DNA of 64,000 nt from Pelagomonas calceolata (GCA_918797485.1 CAKKNE010000005.1:3410001-3474000); one strand, 5' to 3'; positions 20,801 to 30,011 are shown, counted from the first letter of the stretch. A program made the numbers and translations. The notes: generated by a model from the sequence alone, not told the origin.

Positions 20801-21463
20801 CTACCGAAGGAAATTTTAGATAATGTAAAGCGCCACCTTTCGCGTTCCATGTCGCTGCCGTCCGTCGTGCTGGCGGCCTACGCTCATGCCCTCGGCCGCG
20901 CGTCGCGCGGCGAGGCGTCGGTCGTGCAGTACTCGCACCCCGGCCGCACGAAAGCTGATCGGCGCACCTACGGCCAGCTCGCCACCGACGCCAACGTGCT
21001 GCTCGATGATTTATCTCCACAGCCGACGGTCGGCGCCTTTTCGGAGTCGGTGCACCGCGCGGTCCTCGAGGCTTTGGCGCACCCGACGCCCTACGCCGAC
21101 GATTACGTGGCCTGCACGAATGGTCGAGAGGCGCCGCTACCGGCCCAGTACAACTGGTACGACCGCTACGGGGACGTGCCCCAGTGGTCCGGCATCCGGC
21201 GCGCGACCGAACTATCGCTGGACTCGTCTTCTTTGTCTCAAAAGACGTTCAATATCGGCGCCGTGTACCTCATGGCCCTCGTGCAGGGCGACGGGGCGCT
21301 CAAACTCGTGTGCTACTTCAACGATAGCTTGTACGCTCGGCCGACGATCCTCGACGCGCTCGGCGACGTGTCCTCGTTCCTGGCGCGCTTCGCCGAGGAC
21401 CCGTCTCTTTCGTTGCCGCCGCTCTCCGCGGGCGAGAGCAATGGGGCCGGGGCGCGGGAATAG
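14817..21463 (+). CDS. FAAL-ACP-KS-ACP-C hybrid polyketide/peptide-type megasynthase
   Basis: Two exons, 14817-15464 and 15665-21463, give 2148 residues. Residues 1-650 are a fatty acyl-AMP ligase (YTSGSTGDPKG at about 200; SWLPQFHDTGLI; GRLKDLIIVGGKNYYPEDIE at about 471; KTTSGKVQRR at about 568). ACP1 has its phosphopantetheine serine in GLSSRQM (about 688). A ketosynthase spans about 750-1148 with the active Cys in VVDTACSGA (918), HGTGTRLGDP (1043) and GHGEPNAGAAG (1075). The next 450 residues are unassigned. ACP2 has LGMDSLAG (about 1640). The end (1700-2148) is a condensation-type domain with NHAITDGW (1838), where the usual first His is Asn. No AT, KR or thioesterase is visible, so extender loading is in trans and the C domain probably transfers the acyl product to an acceptor. 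The product is unknown. No tailoring genes adjoin. Confidence 0.88.
15465..15664 (+). other. 200-bp intron of the megasynthase with inverted motif copies
   Basis: The boundaries are AAT|GTAGAG and AACACAG|GTCTGG; removal joins TFAN to VWHNLNEM in the FAAL core. It is three times longer than the other introns. It holds CGTCGATGGCG (15495-15505), GCGATGGCG (about 15560) and ACGCCATCGCCGCGACGCG (15585-15603). The last two form a 9-bp inverted repeat, so the intron may contain the relic of an inserted element. The 3' end is a CA-rich tract. Confidence 0.85.
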
Positions 21464-21470
21464 TGGTAAG

Positions 21471-22613
21471 TTAATGTTTTACGAATTGAACTTCTTTCCC
21501 GTCTTCGCGGGCGCGAAGCACTGTTCGTGAATTTCGCAACTCGCCCTCAATCCCAACTACGAGAGGGTGCGCGCCACCAAAAACGCGCCGGGCGATCCGT
21601 TCCAATTCCTCGATCGTCGTCACTGCCTCGCGGAGATCGTCGAGTGTGGCGCTGTCGTCCATGTACAGCGTCTGCGCGTAATTCCGCCTCATTTTGAGCG
21701 TGATCTCATCGTTATCTCCGAGAACGCGTCGCGCCACAGGCATTATTTGCAACAACAGTGACTTGGCTTCTTCGACGCGCTCTAGATTAAGCAGGGACAT
21801 AGCGTAGTTGTCGGCTTCTAAGAGGGTGCTTCTATGTTCTTCGCCGTATAGCTTCAGAAATGCAGAGTATACGCCCTTCCGCAGACTCATGGCCGATTCG
21901 TCTCGTCCAAGCGCTTCATACGAGTTCGCAAGATTGTTCTGCAAGGCGAGAATCTGCTGTTCTGGCGAGCCAAGGCGTCGCCGCATAGCCAACTCGGTCT
22001 CTCGCACGGACAACGCGTCCTTGTGTTGGTCTGTCTCGGATAAACCGTTCCCAAGTTGGTTCATCGCGCATCCCCGAAGCTGGTCTGCCTCCGGCCGGCC
22101 CACGTACGTCTTCCAGCACGCCCACCCGAGCGCACACGCCACGACTCCGTGGTAGTCCTGCTCGCACAGGCTACACGCGTGCCACCGCGTCCACCGCTCC
22201 TGCAATGCCTTTTCGTCCAAATTGTTCTCCTCGGCCTCCGCGAGCAAAATCTTCGCCTGCTCCGCCAGACACGACACGTGCGCAAACCCCGCCGTCCCGC
22301 GGCACGCGCACCCACGCACGAGGCCTTCCTTCGTCTTCCAATGGAGGGCCTGCGTGCAGATGTAGCACGTCTGCCCCTTCGTGTCCTCGGCGCATTTCGC
22401 GACCGCGACCGCGACGGCCTCCTTGTATTTTTTGTCGGCGTTATATTGCTCTGCGTTGCCACCGCGGTGTATTTTCTTACACATCTGCTTGTGACCGCGG
22501 CGCCAGTGGTCATGCTGGCAAGTGGCATCACAATAGCGGGTCCAACATCTAACGCAACGCGGCGCGTTGTGGGCCAGTGGGGCAGCGCAGGCGGCGCAAT
22601 TTGTGAGGATCAT
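21471..22613 (-). CDS. MYND zinc finger / RING-like / TPR protein
   Basis: This 380-residue protein begins with a MYND-type zinc finger (CAACAAPLAHNAPRCVRC, YCDATCQ, HWRRGHKQMC; residues 6-45). A second Cys/His cluster (CYICTQALHW ... CACRGTAGFAHVSC ... CSLCEQDYHG; about 78-150) resembles a RING-variant domain. The C-terminal half is TPR-like repeats of about 42 residues, ending in LDDLREAVTTIEEL and FGGAHPL. MYND and TPR both bind proteins; a ubiquitin-ligase role through the RING-like part is inference. It is head-to-head with a close paralogue 117 bp away and has a broken relative at 10435-10770. Confidence 0.85.
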   Translation of the reverse strand: MILTNCAACAAPLAHNAPRCVRCWTRYCDATCQHDHWRRGHKQMCKKIHRGGNAEQYNADKKYKEAVAVAVAKCAEDTKGQTCYICTQALHWKTKEGLVRGCACRGTAGFAHVSCLAEQAKILLAEAEENNLDEKALQERWTRWHACSLCEQDYHGVVACALGWACWKTYVGRPEADQLRGCAMNQLGNGLSETDQHKDALSVRETELAMRRRLGSPEQQILALQNNLANSYEALGRDESAMSLRKGVYSAFLKLYGEEHRSTLLEADNYAMSLLNLERVEEAKSLLLQIMPVARRVLGDNDEITLKMRRNYAQTLYMDDSATLDDLREAVTTIEELERIARRVFGGAHPLVVGIEGELRNSRTVLRAREDGKEVQFVKH

Positions 22614-22730
22614 CTTGCGTTTTGCGGTGAGTTATTGCGGTTTGCCTTGAGTCGGCTTGGCAAACCCGATTTTTTCAACCCACCAAAAACGCGCGACGCG
22701 AACGCTCTACAGACGCCCCGCCAACGCAAA
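22614..22730. promoter_or_regulatory. Shared bidirectional promoter of the MYND/TPR pair
   Basis: Only 117 bp separate the two ATGs. Its edges are inverted copies of each other (TGAGGATCATCTTGCG and CGCAAAATGATCCTCA, the start-codon contexts), so the inverted duplication reaches into the 5' leaders. The centre (GGCTTGGCAAACCCGATTT) is unique. Confidence 0.6.
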
Positions 22731-23861
22731 ATGATCCTCACAACTTGCGCCGCCTGCGCCGCCCCACTGGCCCACAACGCGCCGCGATGCGTACGCTGTC
22801 ACACAAGATACTGTAACAAAACTTGCCAGATGGACCACTGGCGCCGCGGCCACAAGCAGATTTGTAAACGGATTCACCGCGGCGGCAACGCTGAGCAATA
22901 CTACGCCGAAAAAAAATACAAGGAGGCCGTCGCGGTCGCGGTCGAGGCGTGCGCGGCCGACACAAAGGGCCAGACGTGCTACATCTGCACGCAGGCGCTC
23001 CACTGGAAGACAAAGGAGGGACTGGTGCGCATGTGCGCGTGCCGCGGGACGGCGGGATTTGCGCACGTGTCGTGCTTGGCGGAGCAGGCGAAGATTTTGC
23101 TCGCGGAGGCCGAGGAGAACAATTTGGATCTTAAGACGCAGAATGCGAGATGGCAGCGGTGGGATAGGTGCGGCCTGTGCGAGCAAATGTACCACGGCCC
23201 CGTTAAGTGCGCGCTCGGGTGGGCGTGTTGGAAGACGTACTTGGGGCGGCCGGAGGATGACGGGGTTCGGATAATGGCGATGAGCGTGCTTGGGAACGGG
23301 TTAGCCCTTGTAGGACAACACGAGGACGCATTGTCCGTGAGAGATGCCGAGTTGTCTGCGTCACGACGCTTTGGTATCACAGAACGACACATACTCATCG
23401 TCCAGGGCCATATTGCGATAACGTATGAGCAGCTTGGGCGGTTTGAAGACGCCCTGCGTATACTAAAAGACGTACACTGTGGCTGTTTGAAGCTCTACGG
23501 CGAAGAACATGAACGAACCCTCCGAGCGGCCAACAACTGCGCGAGGAACCTTGTACATGCACAGCGCCACGAAGAAGCCAAATCACGGGTGCGCACATTG
23601 ATGCCCGTGGCGCGACGCGTTCTAGGTGAGAGTCACTCAATCACTCTCACGATGAGGCTTATTTACGCGGGGGCGCTCTACCGAGACGACGACGCCACGC
23701 TTGAGCATATCCGCGAGGCTGTGAATGAGCTCGAAGACGCAGATCGGATCGCGCGGCGCGTGTTCGGCGGCGCGCACCCGCTCACGAAAGGGATGGAGGC
23801 CGAACTGCCACGTGCGCGAGCCGCGCTCCGCGCCCGCGAAACGCCGTCGACGAGTGCATAA
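22731..23861 (+). CDS. MYND zinc finger / RING-like / TPR protein (paralogue)
   Basis: This 376-residue copy starts at MILTTCAACAAPLAHNAPRC. The zinc-binding half is nearly the same as its divergent neighbour (YCNKTCQ, HWRRGHKQIC, CYICTQALHWKTKEGLVR, CACRGTAGFAHVSC). The TPR half is far more diverged but keeps the family ending (LEHIREAVNELEDADRIARR, FGGAHPLTKGME). Faster change in the TPR half suggests different partners with a conserved zinc module. A longer open frame exists upstream, but it is antisense to the neighbour and is not part of the gene. Confidence 0.85.
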   Translation: MILTTCAACAAPLAHNAPRCVRCHTRYCNKTCQMDHWRRGHKQICKRIHRGGNAEQYYAEKKYKEAVAVAVEACAADTKGQTCYICTQALHWKTKEGLVRMCACRGTAGFAHVSCLAEQAKILLAEAEENNLDLKTQNARWQRWDRCGLCEQMYHGPVKCALGWACWKTYLGRPEDDGVRIMAMSVLGNGLALVGQHEDALSVRDAELSASRRFGITERHILIVQGHIAITYEQLGRFEDALRILKDVHCGCLKLYGEEHERTLRAANNCARNLVHAQRHEEAKSRVRTLMPVARRVLGESHSITLTMRLIYAGALYRDDDATLEHIREAVNELEDADRIARRVFGGAHPLTKGMEAELPRARAALRARETPSTSA

Positions 23862-23914
23862 AAGAACTACCGGGTGGCTAAGGCGGCCTACTCTAAGCAT
23901 TTCATCATCTCTAC

Positions 23915-25522
23915 TTATCCCTCATCGTCCACCGGCGCGACCTCCTCCCTCGCCCGCTCCAGCCGTAAAGACCGCGCGTCGTTCTCCGCCAACAACACGC
24001 CGACGGCCCCGGACAGCCCGAGCAGCGCCTTCTGCGAGGACGCCTCCGACGCGATGTTCTGGGAAATCTTCGCGAACAGTTCGTCCAAAGCCGGATGCGC
24101 GCCGAGCGCGTCGCCGTACAAGTCCGCCAATTGCGCCGCGACGCCCGTCAGCGACTCGGCGTAGCGCGGGTGCGCCACGTGCGCCGCGACGAACGCCAGC
24201 ACGGGCTCCAATCTTTTTTCATCACGTCGCTGCAACGCGTTCCGCCGGCCGCCGCGTCGCTCCAACTCGTCGAGCACGGAGACCACTATTATAGGATCCC
24301 TAGTCCGCAGGGCCTCATCCAACGCATCCCCGTACCGAAACTTCCGCAAGGCTTCGTCGTGCGGCGCCAGGCGCTTATGCTCCGTCTTGTTACTACCAAC
24401 AACAACGAGATTCTTGATCGAGGACCCCGGCGCGAAGCCCTGTCCTCTATTGAAGTGCCTAAACGTGCCTCCGGGCGGTTGCAAGGTCTTTTTCCGGTCC
24501 TTGTGTTTCTTCTCTTCCCGCGCGCGCACGTCCAATAACCCTCTAGCGGTACCCACCACTAGTACTCTATTCTCCGGCGCGACGGCGACACAGAGGCACT
24601 CGTGCGCGTAGCGAGCTGCCGCCCGCGCGACGGTCGTGTGGTCCCGTAATGAATGGACCTTGACCAGCCCATCCAACCCAGCAGTCACCAACCTATCTTC
24701 GTCAGCATCGACGCACAAAGCTCCAACACTTCTAGCATGGGCGTCCCTAAACCGGTGCACCGGCGCCCTATCATTTGAAGTGTCCCACACGCAAATATCA
24801 TTACCGCCCGCGGTCGCAAACAGTGAGGAACCGCATTGTTTGATAACTTCACACTGGCCCCGATGATTAAACTGCCTGACAGCAGACCCGCCGGTCCTCA
24901 AGTCCCATAATTTTGCCAAACCATCGTAGCCGCACGACGCCACGAGACCGTCAACTTCGCAGATCGACTTGACGACGTCCTCGTGAGCATCCTTTATTCT
25001 CTTCACGGGCTGGCCCGTCACCGAGTCCCACGCGACGATGGACTTGTCGTCGCTACAGGACACGACGTCGTTACTTCGCAAAAAGCAGGCGTCCCTACAT
25101 AACAACTCATGACCCTTGGTCAATCGTCGCAGCGTCGCGCCCGTCTGGGCGTCCACCACATGTACAGAACCCTTCCCGTCGCCGACGCAGAGCAGGCGGC
25201 CGTCCCGGCGCCAGGAGACGCTCTGCGCGACGTCCTTCAATTTGCCTACTGATCTACTTTTTGCCGACTCCACGGCTCGGCCCGCTCGTATCGATAGGAC
25301 TTTCACATCTAAACCAGCACACACGGCGAGTCTATGTGTCGGCGCGCCGTCGGCGCCTCTGACGAGGCCCGGGCCGAAGGCGCAGGCTACTACTGGACTT
25401 GCAAAGTCGACGGAGAAGGCCGCCTTGACTCTGCTCCAGTAGCGCGCTTCGCTCGCTTCTGCTTGTTGCAATGTCGTCGAGGGCGGCGCTGGCGTCAGGC
25501 GCGTGCGCTTGAAGGCGCTCAT
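23915..25522 (-). CDS. UTP15: UTP15, small-subunit processome WD40 protein
   Basis: The chosen start is the ATG at 25522 (MSAFKRTRLTP). Residues about 40-340 are WD40 repeats (LCVGDGKGSVHVVDAQTG; DDKSIVAWDSVTGQPVKRI; SCGYDGLAKLWDLRTGG; TAGLDGLVKVHSL). The C-terminus carries the UTP15_C region, with FRYGDALDEALRTRDP near residue 405 and an all-helical tail. UTP15 belongs to the t-UTP/UtpA subcomplex that binds nascent pre-rRNA in the nucleolus for 18S maturation. Length (535) is normal for the family. It is divergent from the fibrillin gene with a recurrent element between them. Confidence 0.88.
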   Translation of the reverse strand: MSAFKRTRLTPAPPSTTLQQAEASEARYWSRVKAAFSVDFASPVVACAFGPGLVRGADGAPTHRLAVCAGLDVKVLSIRAGRAVESAKSRSVGKLKDVAQSVSWRRDGRLLCVGDGKGSVHVVDAQTGATLRRLTKGHELLCRDACFLRSNDVVSCSDDKSIVAWDSVTGQPVKRIKDAHEDVVKSICEVDGLVASCGYDGLAKLWDLRTGGSAVRQFNHRGQCEVIKQCGSSLFATAGGNDICVWDTSNDRAPVHRFRDAHARSVGALCVDADEDRLVTAGLDGLVKVHSLRDHTTVARAAARYAHECLCVAVAPENRVLVVGTARGLLDVRAREEKKHKDRKKTLQPPGGTFRHFNRGQGFAPGSSIKNLVVVGSNKTEHKRLAPHDEALRKFRYGDALDEALRTRDPIIVVSVLDELERRGGRRNALQRRDEKRLEPVLAFVAAHVAHPRYAESLTGVAAQLADLYGDALGAHPALDELFAKISQNIASEASSQKALLGLSGAVGVLLAENDARSLRLERAREEVAPVDDEG

Positions 25523-25833
25523 CGCTCTCTCCTGCAGCACAGTGCAGCGGCTGCAGAGCTGCTGCAGTTGCTTTTTGGCGTCTCGCTCGTTACAGTTTCG
25601 CTGCCGCAGTGGTTCGCAGGGCTCGGAATCGCTGTCGATATGACCAGCGTACGCTTATGCACGTAGCACACCGCGTTTTTGCTCGCAGGCGATGAGTGCT
25701 AGTGTCTTACAGGACGCTAGATAATCAGCACCGTCATCACTTTTTCGCGCCTCGTGCTCGTCGCTGTGGGCTCTCATACGTCACTGCTTGCAGAGAGTTA
25801 TCATATCTGCACTGCAGAGAGGTACCGTACGCA
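25523..25833. promoter_or_regulatory. Divergent promoter region, UTP15 / fibrillin
   Basis: This 311-bp region holds the recurrent element copy 2. It also has a GCAGC/CTGCAG-rich patch at 25530-25565 just before the UTP15 start, and TCTGCACTGCAGAG at about 25806, 15-28 bp before the fibrillin start. Confidence 0.6.
25698..25720 (+). promoter_or_regulatory. Recurrent GCTAGTGTCTTAC promoter element, copy 2
   Basis: It reads GCTAGTGTCTTAC, a 5-base spacer, then GCTAG. It lies 113 bp before the fibrillin ATG and points toward it. Confidence 0.65.
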
Positions 25834-26715
25834 ATGGCGAAGCTCCTTTTGCTCTCAACCACGTGCTATGCCTTGGTCCCGCCGCTGCAGCCCATGCAGA
25901 CGAAACTGCGTGCAGCGACACTCGAAGAAGTAGAAAGAATCCCGACGCCGGCCTTCGGTAAAACCTTCGGTGACGATATTAGCAAGTTAAAGGCTGCCAT
26001 CTTCCACTACGGCGCCACTCTCGACCGCGGGCAAGGATTTAACCCGACGACGGGCGAGCAGTACAAGGATCGGATGGACAGAGCGGTGGCCGCGGTCGAG
26101 GCGCTGTGTGAGAAGGGCGGCGTGCCGGACGTATCTCCAGAAAAGCTCCGAGGCCGGTGGGAGCTCGTCTTTTCGAGCGTGCCCCACGGCATCTTCCGCA
26201 GCAGCCCGTTCTTCGAGGCCATCTACGACTCGTACGCGAACGTGGGCAAGCCTGATAAAGCGGAGCTGTTCTTCAAGCTCCACGAATTGCAGACTATGAG
26301 CTGGGGCGCGTCGAAGATCGGACGGGTGGCGCAGACGATCGACCCCGAGAACAATATGTTATACAGCGAGTTCGACACGCAGATCTTCTCGCTGACCGCC
26401 ATCCCGATCATCGGCTTCTGGAAGCTCCTGCCGACCTTTGGGGGCTGCGTCGTCACCGCTTCCAAAATGAACATCAATGATAACGCGTTGAACCTCGAGG
26501 TCGAATACACGACCGCGAAGCCCGTCGAGGGCTTGAGCGGGCTCGGAGAATGGATCTGGGATGTGAAAGTGCCAGTAGGCGCCGTCTGGAAGCTCCTGCC
26601 CTGGAATCGAGGCCTGCCGCCGACGTGCGCCGTGGAGCAGGTGTACCTCGACGACGACGTGCGCATCGCCAAGGACACGTCCGGGCAGTACTTTGTGTAT
26701 GCTAGACCCGTATAA
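25834..26715 (+). CDS. Plastid-lipid-associated protein (PAP/fibrillin)
   Basis: This 293-residue protein begins with a short hydrophobic signal (MAKLLLLSTTCYALVPPLQP) with an A-L-V-P cleavage context typical of stramenopile plastid import. The fibrillin core follows: LRGRWELVFSSVPHGIF (about 108), TIDPENNMLYSEFD (about 165) and the C-terminal VEQVYLDDDVRIAKDTSGQY, equivalent to the diagnostic end of the family where a lipocalin-like barrel closes. Fibrillins coat plastoglobules and thylakoid lipid droplets. It runs convergent with HPPK-DHPS, with 7 bp between stops. Confidence 0.85.
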   Translation: MAKLLLLSTTCYALVPPLQPMQTKLRAATLEEVERIPTPAFGKTFGDDISKLKAAIFHYGATLDRGQGFNPTTGEQYKDRMDRAVAAVEALCEKGGVPDVSPEKLRGRWELVFSSVPHGIFRSSPFFEAIYDSYANVGKPDKAELFFKLHELQTMSWGASKIGRVAQTIDPENNMLYSEFDTQIFSLTAIPIIGFWKLLPTFGGCVVTASKMNINDNALNLEVEYTTAKPVEGLSGLGEWIWDVKVPVGAVWKLLPWNRGLPPTCAVEQVYLDDDVRIAKDTSGQYFVYARPV

Positions 26716-26722
26716 CAACACA

Positions 26723-28138
26723 TTACCTAAGGATAGCGTCCGCAACTTTCAGAGCCTGGACGGCCGTGCGGACGTCGTGGACGCGGACGACGTCGGCGTG
26801 CGGGACGCAGGCGACGCAGGCGCCGGCCGTCGCCGCGTCCCTTTTTGAAGCGTCGGCCTCGCCCGTGAGGTCGCCGAGGAACCGTTTCCTAGATGCTCCA
26901 ATCAGTAGAGGGAGACCGCCCAAGTTTCGCTTGAATTGAGCCAAATCCCTCAACAGAGCCACGTTGTGTTCCGTATTTTTCGCGAAGCCGATCCCGGGGT
27001 CGACGACGACGCGCCACGGCGCAATGCCTGCTGCAAATGCCGCATTAACACGCTCTTGCAGTTCAACAGAAACCTCGGCCACGACGTCCTCGTACGACGC
27101 TAAACTATTCATCGTGCCCGGCTCGCCGCGCATGTGCATCAGTACCACACCTCTTTGCTGCTCATCGTCCGCGAGCGTTTGCAACATGTCCGCGTCGTAG
27201 GCCCCTCCACTTACATCATTCGTACATGCGGCTCCCGCATCCCTAGCAGCCAACGCGACTTCTGATCGACGGGTGTCGACAGAAATAGGCACATCGAACG
27301 TAGTGGAGAGGCGCTCCACGAGCGGCAGGACGCGGTCCAGTTCCTCATTTAAGGACGGTGGACTCGAACCGGGCCGCGTCGACTCGCCGCCCACGTCCAG
27401 GTAATCGACACCATGCGTCACCATGGCCTCGGCACTTCTGAGAGCCGCATCGACGTCAGCATTCACACCACCATCACTAAACGAATCCGGAGTGCAGTTC
27501 AGGACGCCCATGACACCCGTCTTGTTGCCCGTCTCTACCATAGCGCCCAGCGACGACCACACGCGTCGCTCCTCGCCGTCGACGTCGTTACCCAAATAGT
27601 CTTCACCAAACCTTCGTCTGAGTGCGGCATCGACCATACCAAACTCTCCCGCAGCAATCTGGGCTCGACACGCCCGCAGCGGCCGCAAGACAAAGTCCCT
27701 CTCGTGAATGCGCGGGTGCGGCAGCGTCAATGCATCTGCTTCTACACGTTCGTCTCCCAGATAAAGCAGGTCCAGGTCGACCTCCCGCGGGCCGTTCCGA
27801 TAGCGCACCTGGCGTCCTAAATCGCGCTCCGCCGCCTTGAGCTTCGCGAGCGCTTGCAACGGAGGCAGCGTCGTTTCCACCGCGACGACGGCGTTCAGGA
27901 AGGACGGCTGGTCCTCCACATAAGCGGCCGCCGTTTCGTAGAGCGGGCTCGTCGCGACGACTCTCCCGAGCGTCTCTTGTACGCGCCGCCACGCCGCGCA
28001 CAGTTGTTGTTGTCGGTTGCCGACGTTGCTGCCGAGGGCGACGAAGGCGAGGCGTTGCTTTGTCTTTGTGCTGAGCGCTCTGACTGCGCCGCTCTTTGTG
28101 CTTCTGCTGAGCGCTCTTGCGCCGCGGGCGAGCATCAT
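26723..28138 (-). CDS. Bifunctional HPPK-dihydropteroate synthase (folate synthesis)
   Basis: I start it at the ATG at 28138 (471 residues); the upstream extension lacks an ATG. The first 25 residues are Arg/Ser/Ala-rich (MMLARGARALSRSTKSGAVR), a mitochondrial presequence, matching the mitochondrial HPPK-DHPS of plants. HPPK (about 30-170) shows ALGSNVGNR and YRNGPREVDLDLLYLG. DHPS (about 200-471) shows MGVLNCTPDSFSDGG, VGGESTRPG, VDPGIGFAKN and LIGASRKRFLG. It joins a pterin diphosphate to p-aminobenzoate to make dihydropteroate. All main catalytic motifs look intact, so the alga is predicted to make folate and to be sulfonamide-targetable. Confidence 0.93.
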   Translation of the reverse strand: MMLARGARALSRSTKSGAVRALSTKTKQRLAFVALGSNVGNRQQQLCAAWRRVQETLGRVVATSPLYETAAAYVEDQPSFLNAVVAVETTLPPLQALAKLKAAERDLGRQVRYRNGPREVDLDLLYLGDERVEADALTLPHPRIHERDFVLRPLRACRAQIAAGEFGMVDAALRRRFGEDYLGNDVDGEERRVWSSLGAMVETGNKTGVMGVLNCTPDSFSDGGVNADVDAALRSAEAMVTHGVDYLDVGGESTRPGSSPPSLNEELDRVLPLVERLSTTFDVPISVDTRRSEVALAARDAGAACTNDVSGGAYDADMLQTLADDEQQRGVVLMHMRGEPGTMNSLASYEDVVAEVSVELQERVNAAFAAGIAPWRVVVDPGIGFAKNTEHNVALLRDLAQFKRNLGGLPLLIGASRKRFLGDLTGEADASKRDAATAGACVACVPHADVVRVHDVRTAVQALKVADAILR

Positions 28139-28574
28139 CGTGAGCTGGTCGCACGCCGCGGTAGAGAGCACAGCTGTGTTGCAGTCTTGAGTGTTGAGAG
28201 AGCACAGCTCTTGTATGCAATTTTCGAGTTGACGGGAGTTCAGTAACGCTGTTGAATAATTAATGCAGCGTCGTCGGCGTGCGTAACGTGCAAAATAGCC
28301 AGCGCTAGGCCCCGCATTGCACCAGCTGGCAGCTTGCTAGTGTCTTATTGTACGCTAGCTTTTTGTGTCCTGCTCTTGCGGCTATCTTCGCACTCGCGCC
28401 ACAACAGCAGCTTACGAGCGAGCTTCAGGATCCCTGTATGCTGCTCGCACCGTGGCGCACTATCTTTGAGCTGTGCGAGAGCTGTCCGACTTACACCAGC
28501 TGAGCAGATCATCCAGCCAGCCACGCCAGCCGCCGCGTTGGGGCGAATAGAAACCAGACGAGCCGCTACGCACG
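28139..28574. promoter_or_regulatory. Divergent promoter region, HPPK-DHPS / plastid protein
   Basis: This 436-bp region holds recurrent element copy 3 near its middle. No coding frame in it is supported. Confidence 0.5.
28336..28359 (+). promoter_or_regulatory. Recurrent GCTAGTGTCTTAC promoter element, copy 3
   Basis: It reads GCTAGTGTCTTAT, a 5-base spacer, then GCTAGC. It is 215 bp from the plus-strand ATG and 197 bp from the minus-strand one. Confidence 0.6.
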
Positions 28575-30011
28575 ATGCGACGCCCGGCCGCACGGCTCCT
28601 GATCACCGCCCTCACAGCGCGCGCGCTCGAGCCGACGCAGCTCTGGCCGACGACGCAGACGTGTGTATCATGTAGAGCGCTGGGCATGGGCGACTACGAC
28701 GGTGGCGCTGCTATTTTTATGGCACCCGCAGCAACGGGAGGAACAAAAGTAGAAGCCCTGCCCGTGCCCGTCGGTGCCGACGCCGCGATCGCGATGGAGA
28801 AAGCGTTAAAAGGCCAAGAGTATGGGAAAGTGCAAACATTGACCGTAGCCCAAGGCTTGGTGAATAGAGACGGCGGCGTCTTCGACAATTTACCTTATGC
28901 CATGGGCAAATCGAAGTTCGCCAAAAAAGACCTCTACGATCGAATTAGGGGCAAGGACTGGCCCGGGCGGAGCCTGAAGCCCCAGAATGTGTTTTCATCA
29001 TTAAAGGAGCGGTTCGGGAAGAAGGCGAAGGTAAGGCTTGAGGATGCTGAAAGGGATGAGGATCAGGCGCCTTATCGGGGCGCGTACGGCTTCCCTCCTG
29101 TGTATGAGGATGCGCAATCCCGCATGTTTGCGGGCTACGTGTCTCCTTATTCTTTGTTTTTGGAGGCCATCGGAGATATGCTGGACTGCGACGTGACGAG
29201 TGCACTGCTCGAGGACGCGTGTCCGCTCGACGACCGGACGGATCTAGCGGGTGCCTTACGGCTGCAGCCTCGCAACGGCTCCGCTCCACTAATCGTCGAG
29301 TGCTTCGCCGACGAGGCGGTGGGACTAGCATTGGCGGCTAATGTAGATGTTTTGACGGAGCGTTCTTTGCTCGAGGTTTTTTCAAGGACGGCTCGCTTCG
29401 GTCTGGAGCGAAGGACGAGCGTCGCTCCCTTGAAGATGCGGTTGCAAGTTGTCGATAATTTGGAGCCTCGTATCGCGGAGGCGGTGGAAGCTGACGCGCC
29501 GGAGACGATTAAGTCAGCAGACGAGTACGACGCGCTCGGCACGCAGGGCAAGCTGAGGGTGCTGGTCGAGGCCGAGGAATTTAAGAGGCGCAAGTTGCGA
29601 TTACCGCGGCCGCGCGTCATAAATGCTGCGGGGAACGACGCGCCGGTGGACGAGCTGCTGATTCCCTTACTGGACGAGGCGGTGCGCCGGGACCTCGCCG
29701 TCGAGGCGGCTTTGAAACGCGGCGACATCGCTGGGGCGGCCGCTTTGATGGCGGGGAAGTCCAAAAGACACGCCGCCCGGGACCGCGCTGCGCAGGCGTC
29801 GGCGGACGGGGATCTGGCGGGCGAGCTCCGGGCGCGCGACGACGAGGCGGTATACTCGGCGATCCGCGCGGACATCACGCAGGACGAGGGTAGTTATTCT
29901 CGTTTCTTGGACAAGGACGAGTGGTACGAGCGGCAGCGACGGCGGACGAACGGGGCGTACGACCCGGCGGACGATCCGCTGCTGAACCCGCCGTGGAAGA
30001 GTAAATCTTAG
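28575..30011 (+). CDS. Unknown plastid-targeted protein, 478 aa
   Basis: The N-terminus (MRRPAARLLITALTARALEP) looks like a signal peptide followed by a basic transit region, which suggests plastid import. I recognise no catalytic motif. The middle (YVSPYSLFLEAIGDMLDCDV, about 195) and a helical, Ala/Arg/Asp-rich C-terminal half (VEAALKRGDIAGAAALMAGK, about 375) dominate. The C-terminus has DKDEWYERQRRRTNGAYDP and ends in Lys/Ser. Codon use matches neighbours and there are no introns. I cannot assign a function. Confidence 0.7.
   Translation: MRRPAARLLITALTARALEPTQLWPTTQTCVSCRALGMGDYDGGAAIFMAPAATGGTKVEALPVPVGADAAIAMEKALKGQEYGKVQTLTVAQGLVNRDGGVFDNLPYAMGKSKFAKKDLYDRIRGKDWPGRSLKPQNVFSSLKERFGKKAKVRLEDAERDEDQAPYRGAYGFPPVYEDAQSRMFAGYVSPYSLFLEAIGDMLDCDVTSALLEDACPLDDRTDLAGALRLQPRNGSAPLIVECFADEAVGLALAANVDVLTERSLLEVFSRTARFGLERRTSVAPLKMRLQVVDNLEPRIAEAVEADAPETIKSADEYDALGTQGKLRVLVEAEEFKRRKLRLPRPRVINAAGNDAPVDELLIPLLDEAVRRDLAVEAALKRGDIAGAAALMAGKSKRHAARDRAAQASADGDLAGELRARDDEAVYSAIRADITQDEGSYSRFLDKDEWYERQRRRTNGAYDPADDPLLNPPWKSKS

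Noticed and set aside
22056-22730. Open frame upstream of the plus-strand MYND/TPR gene that would make a 601-residue protein
   Set aside because: It is antisense to the divergent paralogue and reads as Arg/Leu-rich shadow sequence; homology starts exactly at the ATG at 22731.
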